64,000 nt of DNA, taken from Liquidambar formosana (Eukaryota; Streptophyta; Magnoliopsida; Saxifragales; Altingiaceae). Below are positions 54,070 through 64,000 of this stretch, piece by piece. The translations under genes and the position numbers were made by a program. The stretch spans positions 38,174,536 to 38,238,535 of the forward strand of contig CM077823.1 of NCBI GenBank assembly GCA_039720395.1. The letters are read 5' to 3'. Every line of letters begins with the position of its first letter. Position 1 is the stretch's first letter. Below the pieces are notes generated by a model. That model made no database searches. It saw nothing but the letters and a program-made list of their open reading frames with translations, and was not told the origin of the DNA.

Positions 54070-54763
54070 TTTGTGACGACAGAAAAATGCTAAACCCTAC
54101 GTCCCCAACAGCCCAACAACCATCTCGTATTTATTAAACATAGAATGTGGTCCACTGGTGGAGTTGTGGTAAACTGGTAATGAATTTTTTTTTTTGGCGA
54201 TGTTAAATAGTTGGAGGTTATTTTTGTCAATGAACTCATGCCACATTGATATTGTAACTAAGTGTTGTTTACAACATTTCCCATTACTTTCTTAAAATAT
54301 AAAAAAATTGTATCTGTGTTATTTTGAACTTAGAAAAGAATAATGTATACCACATATTATAGGTAGATAAAACTGACAAAAATATCCATTTCATAGATCA
54401 ATGAAATGAAATATAAAAATCAATATTTAATACCCATTCTACCCCTTGCCCTAGCACATAGATAATCAAGAGTTTTTTTCCTAGTAGGAAAAAAAGAAGG
54501 AAAATGTTACATACAGCAACTTATGTGGCATGCTAAGTTGGTATATCATAATAACTAGGGACTGCTAACGGTTGTTTGTTAGAGAATGTCACGTCAATTA
54601 CTGTATTTTGTTATTGTATTTAGTTGCTGCCTATAAAACCACCTAAAAAAAAGTACTTGTTATTTATCACGAACCCCTTGAGGAACCCAAAAAAATTAAA
54701 CAAAGAAGGATAGTATTATGGTTTACTATTTTAATCTTGCCCTTTCCAATAGGAGCCATTTTA
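54070..54763 (+). repeat. Dispersed repeat, copy A (longest)
   Basis: Continues after the Stowaway insertion to about 55075. Related to 40010-40530, 43545-43860 and 25985-26105. It contains an extra segment of about 150 bp (54470-54640) absent from copy B. Confidence 0.75.
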
Positions 54764-55034
54764 CACCCTCTGTCCCACAAAGATATGCTATTTTTGCTAC
54801 TTTTTTGTCCCAAAATGTTTGTCCACTTTGAAAAGTCAAATCATAATTTTTTTTAGCTTTCCTATACTACCCTTTGTTATTTCAATAATTACTTTTAACA
54901 CAAAACATAATACCAAGTAAGGGAAGATATTTTTGAAAACATGGAATTCAAAAAATGACAAGTCAATACAATGATGATTGTTCTTAAATTACGTATTTTG
55001 TCAAACTTGACCTATCTTTATGGGACGGAAGGAG
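54764..55034. mobile_element. Stowaway-like MITE with a paralogous empty site
   Basis: TSD TA (54762-54763, 55035-55036). Ends CACCCTCTGTCCCACAAAGATA and TATCTTTATGGGACGGAAGGAG. Copy B at 40488-40506 reads CATTTTATAATATACAATAAA without the insert. Confidence 0.88.
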
Positions 55035-55180
55035 TATAATATACAATAAATATATTATATCCCACGTTAAGCCAGATAATGTTACTTTGCCCCACACTTT
55101 TGCCCTACACTTTGCCCTACCAGTGCATTTGGGAGGATAAGATTGTGGGACCCACTGATATGATTAAACCCTTACCTTTC

Positions 55181-55760
55181 TGTGTGGGAATATTCCAGAG
55201 CAAAAGAACCAGCTCGGGCTAAAGAGCTCAAACCAGAATCACTGACACGTGGCAAAGGCACGCGTGATCTCCCAGCTTGGGGCCTTGCACTCAGCTCGGG
55301 ACACCTGTCCCATGACTCATACTACAATCTAAGCACATTACAGTCCAAAACTGTTATTACAGCTGTAATTCCTGACACAGCGGTTACAAGGAACTATGGT
55401 CTTTTGCTCAACTACGATCAGTAAACCATGGTCAGACGGTTATTGGCAAACCATGGTAAGATCTGACCTAATCAAGGCAGTTATCTGACCTCACATGGTC
55501 AGTCCGTACAGGTGGGTATAAATAGAATACAATACAACCAAAAGAGGTAAGCTACAGTACCCTAATCCTCTGAAATTCATCTTCTTTCTTGTCTTTTCCT
55601 CCATAAAAGGCTTCTGACTTAATCTTTGGAGAGGGCTTGGCCAAAACCCACTTTGGCCTACCCTCTGACTCTATTTCCAAGTTTGTGAGTGCAGGTCCAA
55701 GCGCGAGGACAAACTCCTTCATCAACATCAGGTCTCGGGGAATAAATTTTACCCCGTACA
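55181..55760 (+). repeat. 5' LTR of the Tat element
   Basis: Starts TGTGTGGGAATATTCC and ends ATTTTACCCCGTACA (short inverted ends TGTnnGGG). TATAAATA at 55517-55524 is the likely core promoter. PBS ATTTGGTGCCGTTTGTGGGA begins at 55761. Confidence 0.75.
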
Positions 55761-55794
55761 ATTTGGTGCCGTTTGTGGGAACCATCGCGATAAG

Positions 55795-57566
55795 ATGGCT
55801 ACTCCACCTCCGCCTACCTATGGGCAAACAAGATTTGGAGCAAACTTTACTTGCGCAAACCAAGTTATTAGAGGCGACGCTGGGAAACGTGTAGAAATTC
55901 AGACTTTGCCTCCAAACCCACCTTTACCTCCGGTGGGAACCAGTCAGCTTCCCTCGATTCAACAGCATCAAATCTTACCGAAGATGTCTGCTATTCTCCA
56001 TTTTCTCGATGATCAACCTACTTTGAAAGTCGCATTTGATAGGGCAGTGGCAAACAACCCCAACCCAGCGGCGGTGGTAGAACTGATAGCGACTATGCAG
56101 TCAGAGATTCAATCAGCGTAGCTCGCCAAGCTAACGGTGGAGCAAAATTACCACCGCCATCTCCAGCGAATGTTCGCTCCACGCGGTGTTAATGTTGTTG
56201 CTGAAGAGGCTAGCCAAATCAGTCCACTTCATCACATTTGCCACCGGGAAAGCTCACCCAGACCTGGAGTATCACACCACCCACACCGTAGCGGGCGCGA
56301 TGATAGGCAGCGCTTAATTGGCCCAGAACATGTGCACTCAGTGAGGGGGGATAGACAGCACCATGAGTTAGTGCAAAGGTTCCCTGAACGCAGTTTTAGG
56401 CATTCAGGTCACTCCCAGAGATGGAGCGAGGACTATCATAGATCTTGTGCTCAAATGGGTTCTGAGGATAACACATACAAGGACAGGAGGCAACGCCATT
56501 GGTCTTGGTCTCTAGAAAGAAGAAAGGAGAAGAGCACTAGGGGAAAAAGCAGAAAACATTCCCGATCTCCCAGGCATGAGAGAAATGAGGAAGAAGGTTC
56601 CAAGAAACATCGGGGTAATCAAAGTAGAGGAGGAGAAAAGCCAAGAAGCACTACGATGGTTCGAAGTCCATTCACGAGGTGGATTCAACGGGTCCCAATC
56701 CCATGAGGGTACTCCGAGATAACCCTTACTCTTTACTCTCTTTCAATAGATCCAGACCATCATTTAAATTATTATTTGCAACGTATGTCGTTATATTCTT
56801 GAAATGAGGGTTTTCTCTGTAAAATATTTCCTATAAGTTTGGGGGATGTGGCTCTTAAGTGGTGGGCCAAGACTCTAGATGAGTCTATTGACAGCTGGCA
56901 AGAACTGAGTAAGCTGTTTAAGAAGAGGTTCATCACTAGTTATAAATTCCCGAGGACCATGCAAAAGCTATACGAACTGAAGCAGAAGGATGGGGAAGGG
57001 CTTCGAAAATATTCTCAAAGGTTTTGGGAGGTGTACAATGAGATTGATAACCCGATTGAGAAGAATGCCATGGATTTATTTTGCCTCGGGCTAAGGAAGC
57101 TGTCACCTCTGTTTAAGGAGTTGACAGTTAATCCCTCCAGAAACTTAGCCAAACTGCTCTCCACCGTGGCCAACTACTCGAAGCTAGATGACTTCTATAG
57201 CCCACAGCCTACCAAAACCAATGAGAAAGATGACAAGAGAAAAGACTTAAAACCCTGGAGGGATAGCCCCTGAGGAGAAAAGCCAAAGCCACTTTCCAAT
57301 CCAAACTAAGCCATCTTACTGTATTCACTCTCCCCATTTACAAAGTAATGAAAGCAGTAAAAGATAGAGACTTTTTCCAAAGACCTAGACCCATGGCTAA
57401 AGAACCTGAGAAGAGAAACAAAAAGTTGTTTTGCAGTTATCACAGGGACCACGGCCATAAAACAAAGGACTGCAAGATTCTGAAGTACAATCTTGAGGCT
57501 TGGGCCAAAGAAGGAAAGTTAAATGAATTTATAGCCCGAGGCAAGAAAGGACAGCCATCCGAATAG
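55795..57566 (+). pseudogene. Gag of the Tat element
   Basis: The start MATPPPPTYGQTRFG follows the PBS. The frame stops at 56119, reopens with an Arg/His/Ser-rich part to 56706, breaks again, then gives the capsid-like domain ALKWWAKTLDESIDSWQEL...FKKRFITSYK (56839-57273) and a zinc-knuckle-like CSYHRDHGHKTKDC (about 57432-57473). At least three stops or shifts separate the pieces, and the segment between 56706 and 56839 seems to have lost the usual start of the capsid domain. Gag packages the RNA in virus-like particles; this one cannot be made whole. Confidence 0.85.
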
Positions 57567-57773
57567 AAAAAGCCTGAAAACAGAGCTCCCCAATCCACAC
57601 AGCCAAAGATCCTCGGGAGGATTGATGTGATTACGAAGGGATATGAGGAAACTGCTCTGTCAACTAGCCAGCTTAGGGCACAATACAGGATGGCTTGCCA
57701 AGATGTCGAGGTCAGTGACATTGGGAATGAACCAGTACTACTTCCTTGAGATGAAGGGGAGATTGGAGAAAAA

Positions 57774-58205
57774 TTGTTATTCTTTGGGGACGCAGAGTCT
57801 GATGGGACAGTGCGATGCCCCCACAACGACGCTCTGGTTGTGCACATGCTCATCGGGAACTATGATGTAGGGAAAGTCTATGTGGACAACGGGGCATCCG
57901 TGAATGTGATGTTTCAAAAGTTGTTCAGGCAACTCGGGTTGAAGGATTCTGACCTCAAACCTTGCCATGTCAGCTTGAAGGTTTTCAATGGGAACATGAC
58001 TTTTCCATTGGAGCAAATAACTCTCCTAGTTCGGGCTGGGCCAGTCCAATCCATGGAAACATTTGTAATAATTCAGGAGAGGTCAGCTTACAATGTAATA
58101 CTTGGGCGACCTTGGATCCACGCCATTCAGGCTGTCCCGTCCTCTTACCACCAGTCTATCAGGTTCCCAAGTCCAGAGGGGATCATGGAGATAAAAGGAA
58201 GTTAG
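57774..58205 (+). pseudogene. Aspartic protease domain of the Tat element
   Basis: The active-site region reads VYVDNGASVNVMFQKLF, where retroelement proteases usually have D-[ST]-G. Here the second position is N. The flap and C-terminal part YNVILGRPWIHAIQAVPSSYHQ is well kept. A stop ends the frame before the reverse transcriptase. The protease normally matures Gag and Pol. Confidence 0.8.
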
Positions 58206-58670
58206 GCAGCAGCCAGGGAATGTTTCCTAGCAGAATATGCAAGCCACTCAACCTCTTCGGAGGACAAATTAAAGTCTAAAATCCCACGTCTCCCTAGTCT
58301 AGGGACTGGCAAAACAAAGACCTCAAGACAGGTACCGGAACAGAAGAAAAAAGCCAAAGTCGATGAAATTCCCTTATAGCAACGAAAGGGGGAACGGCCC
58401 GGGGTGGAAGAAACTGCTCTGGAGCCCGCAGATTGAACGGGGGAAGAACTTGTAAAGACGATAATTAATCCCGAGGATCTGGAGAGGTACTTTTAGATTG
58501 GAAAGTCGTTGAATGAGACCGACGCTGCAGAGCTGTTCCAATTTTTGAAAGATAACGTCGATGTATTTGCTTGGTCGCCCCATGAAATGCCTGGAATTGA
58601 CCCAAAGATTATCACACTCGAGCTGCAGGTTAATCCGAATTGCAAGCCAGTAGTTTGGAAGTAATGAAAG

Positions 58671-59930
58671 TTGTTTGACGATCGAGCTAAAATAATTTCT
58701 GCCGAGGTAGATAAGCTCCTGAAAGCAGGATTTATTAGAGAAGTGAAGTACCCGAGTTGGTTGGCCAATCCTGTGTGTGTAAAAAAGAAGACTGGGGATT
58801 GGCGTGTTTGTATTGACTTTATAGATCTCAATAAAGTATGCCCGGAGGACAGTTTCCCGTTACTAAAGATTAACCAGCTAATAGACTCCATCTCGGGTTA
58901 CGAACGACTAAGCATTTTCGATGCCTTCTCGGGTTATCATCAAATACCCATGGCAGAGCACGATCAAGATAAAACAGGGTTTATTACCCCGAAGGGAACC
59001 TACTGCTACAAGGTAATGCCATTTGGATTAAAAAATGCTGGGGCAACCTATCAGCGTCTTATAAGTAGGATGTTTGAAAGACTGATTGGCAAAAATCTAG
59101 AAGTGTACGTTGATAATACTATTGTTAAGAGCAGTTCTGAGAAGAACCATTTGGCAGACCTAATCGAGGCCTTCGCCAGACTCAGGGAGTACGGGATGAA
59201 GTTGAATGCAAAGAAAAGCTCATTCGGAATAGGTTCAGGAAAATTCTTGGGTCACTTAGTCTCGAGAAGGGGGATTGAGGCAAACCCAAGTAAGATTGAG
59301 GCAATCAGAACCCTCAGGACACCAACAAAAGTCAGGGATGTCCAACAATTAAGCGGCATGGTGGCAGCACTTAGCAAATTTATCTCGAGGTCATCAGACA
59401 AATGCCACCCTTTCTTTCAGATACTAAAGAAAGGTAAGAACTTGAGATGGGATAGAGAGTGCCAGGAAGCTTACCAGAAGTTGGTAGCTCACTTAGAAAC
59501 ACTCCCCATCCTGACCCGCCCTAACCTCAAGGAAACACTTTATCTCTACCTTGCTGTGTCAGCCCATTCACTTAGCGGCGTACTCATTGCCCAGCGTGGA
59601 CTCACCCAAAAGCTAATCTATTATATTAGCAAGACACTATTGGATGCTGAAACTCGCTACCTACCTCTCGAAAAATTGATTCTAGCTCTTCTCACAGCCT
59701 CTCGAAAACTCCAACACTTCTTCCAGTCTCATCCTATCACCGTGTTCACCAACTACCCACTTAAAGATGTCTTAAGGCGAGCTGACCTATCAGGACGGGT
59801 CTCGAAGTGGGGGGTAGAACTCAACGCTTACAACATCCACTTTCAGCCTCGACCTGCCATTAAGGGCCAGGTGTTGGCAGATTTTATTACAGAATTTACA
59901 AATCCAACTTCTAGTTCAAACCAGACATAA
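58671..59930 (+). pseudogene. Reverse transcriptase and RNase H of the Tat element
   Basis: Open for 419 codons. Motifs: FIREVKYPSWLANPVCVKKK, WRVCIDFIDLNKVCPED, LSIFDAFSGYHQIPMAEHD (first catalytic Asp), GTYCYKVMPFGLKNAGATYQRL, and VYVDNTIVKS, where the invariant YxDD box has become YVDN. The connection and first RNase H follow (about residues 230-400: LYLAVSAHSLSGVLIAQ...IYYISKTLL, YLPLEKLILALL, TVFTNYPLKDVL). The start is an internal codon after a stop near 58668. The mutated YxDD predicts loss of polymerase activity even though the frame is open. Confidence 0.9.
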
Positions 59931-60006
59931 TTAAAATCCTCCCTACCTGAACTGGGGGGGGGGGGAGGGGGGAAGACAAAATAGACAGTGAAAAGAAGAA
60001 GAAATG

Positions 60007-60466
60007 GGAGCTCAAAGTGGATGGGGCATCGAACGGAAAATGAGCAGGTCTGGGAATTGTGCTGACAGATCCCGAGGGAGAGATCATCGAGCAGGCGATA
60101 AGGCTTATATTCCCAGCCTCAAACAATGAAGCTGAGTATGAGGCAGTCGTGGCTGGACTTGGAGTAGCCCGAGCGGTAGGAGTAAAAGAATTGTTGGTAT
60201 ACAGTGACTCCAGACTCGTGGTTAATCAGCTGAACAAAGAATATGAAGCCAAAGACGAGAGAATAATTGTACATGCACAAGGTCTGGGAATTGGCTGCAG
60301 ATTTCAAAAGCATCGAGTTTAGGCGTTTCGTGAGGGATCAGAACAGACATACAGATGGGTTGGTTGTTTTGGCCGTAGCATTGGAAACGGATACTCCTCG
60401 AACCATAAGCGTCGAGGTTCTTCAAGAACCTAGTATCGGGACAGAAGATGTCATCTCAGACATTTA
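60007..60466 (+). pseudogene. Second (archaeal-type) RNase H of the Tat element
   Basis: After a poly-G run: WELKVDGASNGK, a [41 protein letters not shown] (Asp and Glu of the active site), [20 protein letters not shown], then a frameshift near 60290 and FVRDQNRHTDGLVVLA. In other elements the last motif is usually 'R..N..AD.LA', so TDGL is a further change. This extra domain separates Tat elements from most other Ty3/gypsy lineages. Confidence 0.85.
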
Positions 60467-60587
60467 GGCCTCATCACCGAGCTGGATGGATGAGATAATT
60501 GCTTATTTGTAAAGAGATGAACTACCCGAGGGCAGGAACCAAAGTCACCGAGTTCGAGCTAAAGCAGCTAGATTTTAGTTATCTCCT

Positions 60588-61723
60588 TTGGGCAGTTTTT
60601 ACAAGAGATCTTATACAGGGCCATACTTAAAGTGTGTACATCCAGATCAGGTGCTAGACCTTTTGATTGAACTCCATGAGGGGTCATGTGGGAGCCACAC
60701 AGGAGGAAGATCATTAGCCCTCAGGGCAAACTCCCAAGGATATTGGTGGCCATATATGCATAAATATGCTATCAGATATGTGAGGAAATGTCCAAAGTGC
60801 CAAATGTTTGTTGACAAGATACATCAGCCAGCTCAAGAGCTATACCCTATATCCAGCCGTGGCCTTTTGTACAGTGGGGGTTAGATCTTGTTGGTTCATT
60901 AACCACAGCCTCGGGGAACAAGAAATACTTGTTTATTGCAACTGACTACTTCACCAAATGGGTGGAAGCCATTGCGCTCGCATCAATTAAGGATTCAGAC
61001 ATTATCAAATTCCTTTGGGAAAATATTATTACCCACTTCGGGGTCCCGAGAGCGTTCATTTCAGATAATGGAACTCAGTTCGATAATAAAAGAACTAGGG
61101 AATTCAGCGCGGAATAAGGGATCTAGTGGTGGTATTCAAACCCGAGCTATCCACAATGCAATGGCCAAGTAGAGGCAACAAATAAGATCATAGTCGCAGG
61201 AATAAAGAGAAGGCTGGATAACACTAAAAGACCTTGGCCTGATGAGTTGCACTCCGTATTATGGGTATACCGAACTATGCCAAGGAGGTCCACAGGAGAG
61301 ACTCCGTTTTTAATGACCTACCGGATGGAAGCAGTTATACCAACGGAACTGGGCTTACCGGGTCTTAGGACAGAACTGTATGATATAGCAACAAACGACC
61401 AAGTGCTGTCTCGGGATTTGGATCTGGCAGAGGAAAGAAGGGAAAGAGCTCAAATTAAAATGGCATTTTACTAGCAAGAGTTGAAAAAGTATTATAACCG
61501 AAGGGTCAGGTCGAGGGAGTTTAAGGTTGGAGAGTTAGTGCTCAGACAAGTTAACTCTAGAACCACAAATCCTACAGAAGGAAAGCTCGAGGCAACATAG
61601 GAAGGGCCCTACGAGGTCATCCATACTGGAGGCACAAGTTCGTACAGGCTAAGGAGTTTAGAAACAGGGCAGGAACTCCCGAGATTAGTTAATATAGCTA
61701 ATTTGAGATTGTTTTATCGTTGA
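60588..61723 (+). pseudogene. Integrase of the Tat element
   Basis: Zinc-binding HHCC part: LIELHEGSCGSHTGGRSLAL...GYWWPYMHKYA...CPKCQ. Core: LFIATDYFTKWVEAIAL (first D), FGVPRAFISDNGTQFDNK (second D), then two stops (about 61117-61126) and NGQVEATNKIIVAGIKRRLD (E), ending with LHSVLWVYRTMPRRSTGETPF. The C-terminal part KYYNRRVRSREFKVGELVLR...LRLFYR ends at 61723. Four or more nonsense codons. The D-D-E residues are all still readable. Confidence 0.88.
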
Positions 61724-61810
61724 GAAAGCTGTAATTACCTACAAAGGTCACTCAATACAAATATAGATGTTATTCATGAAAATTATTACTTATTTATCGC
61801 TTTGAACTAA

Positions 61811-62230
61811 AAGCACTTGCCCAAGAATGGGTCTAAGTCACAAACTGCCTAAGAATAGGCACAAGTCTCGCCTAAGAAAAGGTTCGAACATTATAAACCT
61901 AAGAATGGGTTAAAAAAGAAACCTGCCCAGGGTTGGGTCCAGGTCAGCTATTTGCCTAAGAACAGACTCAGTTCCAAGTCTTGCCTAAGAATGGGTCCAA
62001 GCACAGCTGGCCTAAGAAAGGGCTTCGCTTTAAAGACTTGCCTAAGAAAGGGTTCAAGCAAAATTATTGAAGAAGTCTTGCCCAAGAATGGGTCCAAGCA
62101 AAAATTCGCCTAAGAGTAATCTCAGTTTTAAAGGCTTTCCCAAGAAAGGGTCCAAGCAAACTATATCTGGAAATAGACTTAAGCCTACCACTCAACCAAA
62201 TAAGAGGCTCCAAGTTAAAATCCAGAACTA
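61811..62230 (+). repeat. Minisatellite of CCTAAGAATGGGTCCAAGC-like units
   Basis: At least ten imperfect units of 30-45 bp built around TTGCCTAAGAATGGGTCCAAG, between pol and the antisense ORF. Tandem arrays in this position are known from several Tat elements. Confidence 0.8.
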
Positions 62231-62593
62231 AATTGGGTTTAAGTGAGCCTACTAATAAAGCAGTAACCATGTGGCAACAAGGGATTTATCCTGAGCTCAT
62301 ACTCAGACACACAGCCAGTACAAAAAATAAATAAATAAATAAAGAATATGTGCACATAATGAAGAAAAAGGCATATCTTATTCCAAGTAAAATTTATAAA
62401 TGTCTGTATAAGATTAGGCACTTAGCCACTATAAAGAAAAAGAAAAACAAAGCCTCGGAGTGGCAATCACTTTTGCCCTGAGTTCCCCGCAGCTGGATTA
62501 ACAATCCCTGGCACCTAGGTAGGAGTAACAGAGGTAAGAAGGGCCGCAGGAGCCTGAGGCAGGTCAGGAACTGCCTTAGTAGTGTTTTCCATT

Positions 62594-63980
62594 GCTGCAA
62601 CGGATTAATCCCCATTGGCGATAGCGAGAGGTTCGTTAGAGGCGCCAGTGACCTTTTCGGCTTCTGCCCCGGCCTCAGGCTGGGACATAACATCGGGTCC
62701 ATTAATCCCTGGCACGTCTTCACCTGTAGCCTCAGCATCAGCTGCCCCGGCATCGCCACCCATGGGGTTGCCCACTGGGGGTAATTCCCTCCTTTCGAAG
62801 GGGATGTCAGCGATCCCAGGGAATTGGGCAGAGGCCAATTCGGTCAAGGTATCCTACGCGAGTTGGTAGGTATCCTCGAGCTCATCGGCCAGCTGCCCAA
62901 CGAGAGCATCTTTGACTCTCTTCCTCTCCTCTGCCACCGCTTTCTCGGCAGAAGCCTTCTCCTTCTCTACCTTAGCTTCCAGGGCCAGACTTTCCTCGCC
63001 AAGTCACGCTTCTCCCGAGCTAACTCGTCGTTGGAGTCCTTCACCTTCCTCAGTTCTGCCTTCAAATCCGCATAGTCCTTCCTCGTGAGTTCCAGTTTGC
63101 TGACGGCACTCTCAGTAGTGGATTTCAATGTCTCGCACTCAGACTTCAAGTTTTGAAGTTGGGACATAGCTGCAGAGTAATTCACCTTAGATTCCTGCAA
63201 TTTTCTGTCGTACTCACTCCGGACTTTAGTGACCTCTATTTCTAGTTTATTATCCTCTTCCTCGAGGAGGTCACCTGCAAGCAGAATTTGTTGGCAACCC
63301 TACAAAAATCTCATCAAGTCAGAGATCGGATTGAGCACCAATAACAAAAATCAGAAACTGACAAGGCTTACTCTGTAAAGGCTAGTGAACCCGAAGCAAA
63401 GTAGCTCGGGAGCGGACTTTCTTCTGAAATGCTCCATATCTGCAGGAAGCCTCATGGGATTCCCCAGCTGCTTGAAGTTGTACTCCACAGAGAAAGAGCT
63501 GGTAACAGTCTCGTCTGTGGGTACAAGGAACTATATACATATGGGAGGAGGTGGAGTTAGTCAGAGTTCACAACAAAGCTTTTGAGTATGGGGCAAGCAT
63601 AAATTTGAAAAAGTAAACTCCTACCTCAGAGAATTTGGCTATTATTTCACTTCGGGAGGCAGAACTCCCTCCTCTGGCAGCAGTGGCGTCGGTACCCCCC
63701 TGCCCGGGCTTTTGCACAAAGGGCTGCTATTTGGAGCCCGTAGTGGGCCTTTTATTTTTTGGGGGTACTACTAAGGGAGCCTTCCCCTTCCCAGCAACTT
63801 TAAGCACCTCGGGCCTACCAACATCCTGCTCGCTCATGGCAGAAGCCATAAGTTTGCCACTGTTGGGGTCAGTGGGTTTTTGGCCAGCATCCTACCCGGC
63901 GTTCTTAGTAGGGGCCGTCTGGCTGGCTTTCTGCTAGGGCTGCTTCTGTCGCGACTGCCTCTACTAAACTGACTTTTGCT
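62594..63980 (-). pseudogene. Antisense ORF of the Tat element (coiled-coil protein)
   Basis: On the minus strand: MASAMSEQDVGRPEVLKVAG (about 63850), GGSSASRSEIIAKFSE|GT, then TVTSSFSVEYNFKQLGNPMR (about 63510) and RRKSAPELLCFGFTSLY|GT-like, an AG about 63285, and GDLLEEEDNKLEIEV. A heptad-rich coiled coil follows (63200-62970: MQESKVNYSAAMSQLQNLKS...SAVSKLELTRKDYADL). After a frameshift near 62985 comes EKEKASAEKAVAEERKRV, and then an acidic PGINGPDV...EPLAIANGD end at 62597. At least one early stop is present. It resembles the antisense ORF of Grande-type elements (putative gypsy-type transposon protein); its job is unknown. Two possible introns are inferred from splice-like sites only. 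Confidence 0.6.
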
Positions 63981-64000
63981 GGGCGACTTTCTTGTCAGCA

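Larger units (their letters stand above)
55181..64000 (+). mobile_element. Ty3/gypsy retrotransposon, Tat lineage, degenerate, cut by the window edge
   Basis: 5' LTR, PBS, then gag, protease, reverse transcriptase, RNase H, a second RNase H and integrase in plus orientation. A long 3' region holds a minisatellite and an antisense ORF. A second RNase H domain and an extra antisense ORF before the 3' LTR are known hallmarks of plant Tat elements (for example maize Grande). Stops, frameshifts and catalytic substitutions in every domain show it is inactive. The 3' LTR lies beyond 64000. Confidence 0.88.

Overview
The window is nuclear DNA of a flowering plant, most likely a eudicot. It is AT-rich and dense in nested transposons: Ty3/gypsy and Ty1/copia-type LTR elements, hAT, Mutator-like (MULE), Stowaway- and Tourist-like MITEs, a LINE and a tRNA-derived SINE. 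Between them lie remnants of two gene families that are only typical of plants in this form: BCS1/AATP1-type AAA-ATPases and SABATH methyltransferases. No tRNA, rRNA or CRISPR was seen. Only one ordinary gene looks intact: a two-exon AAA-ATPase at 47919-51476 (+) with a GC-AG intron of 2.16 kb.

Layout. 1-19.2 kb: a decayed SABATH 5' half (minus, 1.4-2.0 kb) and a decayed AAA-ATPase (minus, 2.8-16.5 kb). The AAA copy was broken by a Tourist-like MITE, by a non-coding copia-type LTR element (4805-9146) and by a 6.8-kb hAT element (9273-16107), which itself holds a gypsy solo LTR (12509-15162). A TRIM and a truncated LINE follow. 19.2-24.9 kb: SABATH exons 3-4 (plus), split by a young gag-only LTR element, then further SABATH exon debris and an hAT derivative. 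25-47.5 kb: no intact gene, mainly MITEs, MULEs with gene-like cargo, a SINE, LINE debris and a FAR1-like scrap. 47.5-51.5 kb: the intact AAA-ATPase. 52-55 kb: a truncated LTR element, a SABATH exon-3 remnant and a dispersed repeat. 55.2-64 kb: a degenerate Tat-lineage Ty3/gypsy element running off the right edge, with an antisense coiled-coil ORF.

Main result. The left 18.7 kb appears to be an inversion produced by recombination between the hairpin arms of two related MITEs. One 9-bp target duplication is split: its two copies now lie 18.6 kb apart in opposite orientation, at 561-569 and 19205-19213. The same event separates SABATH exons 1-2 (minus, 1419-2031) from exons 3-4 (plus, from 19896). 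A paralogous segment at 40.7-43.3 kb still carries both flanks next to each other. Undoing the inversion gives a co-oriented AAA-ATPase then SABATH pair, the same order and orientation as the second unit at 47.9-53.7 kb. The window therefore looks like a duplicated AAA-ATPase/SABATH cluster in which one AAA copy survives and the rest has decayed.

All function calls come from reading motifs by eye. TE boundaries are firm where a target-site duplication (TSD) is quoted and approximate elsewhere.
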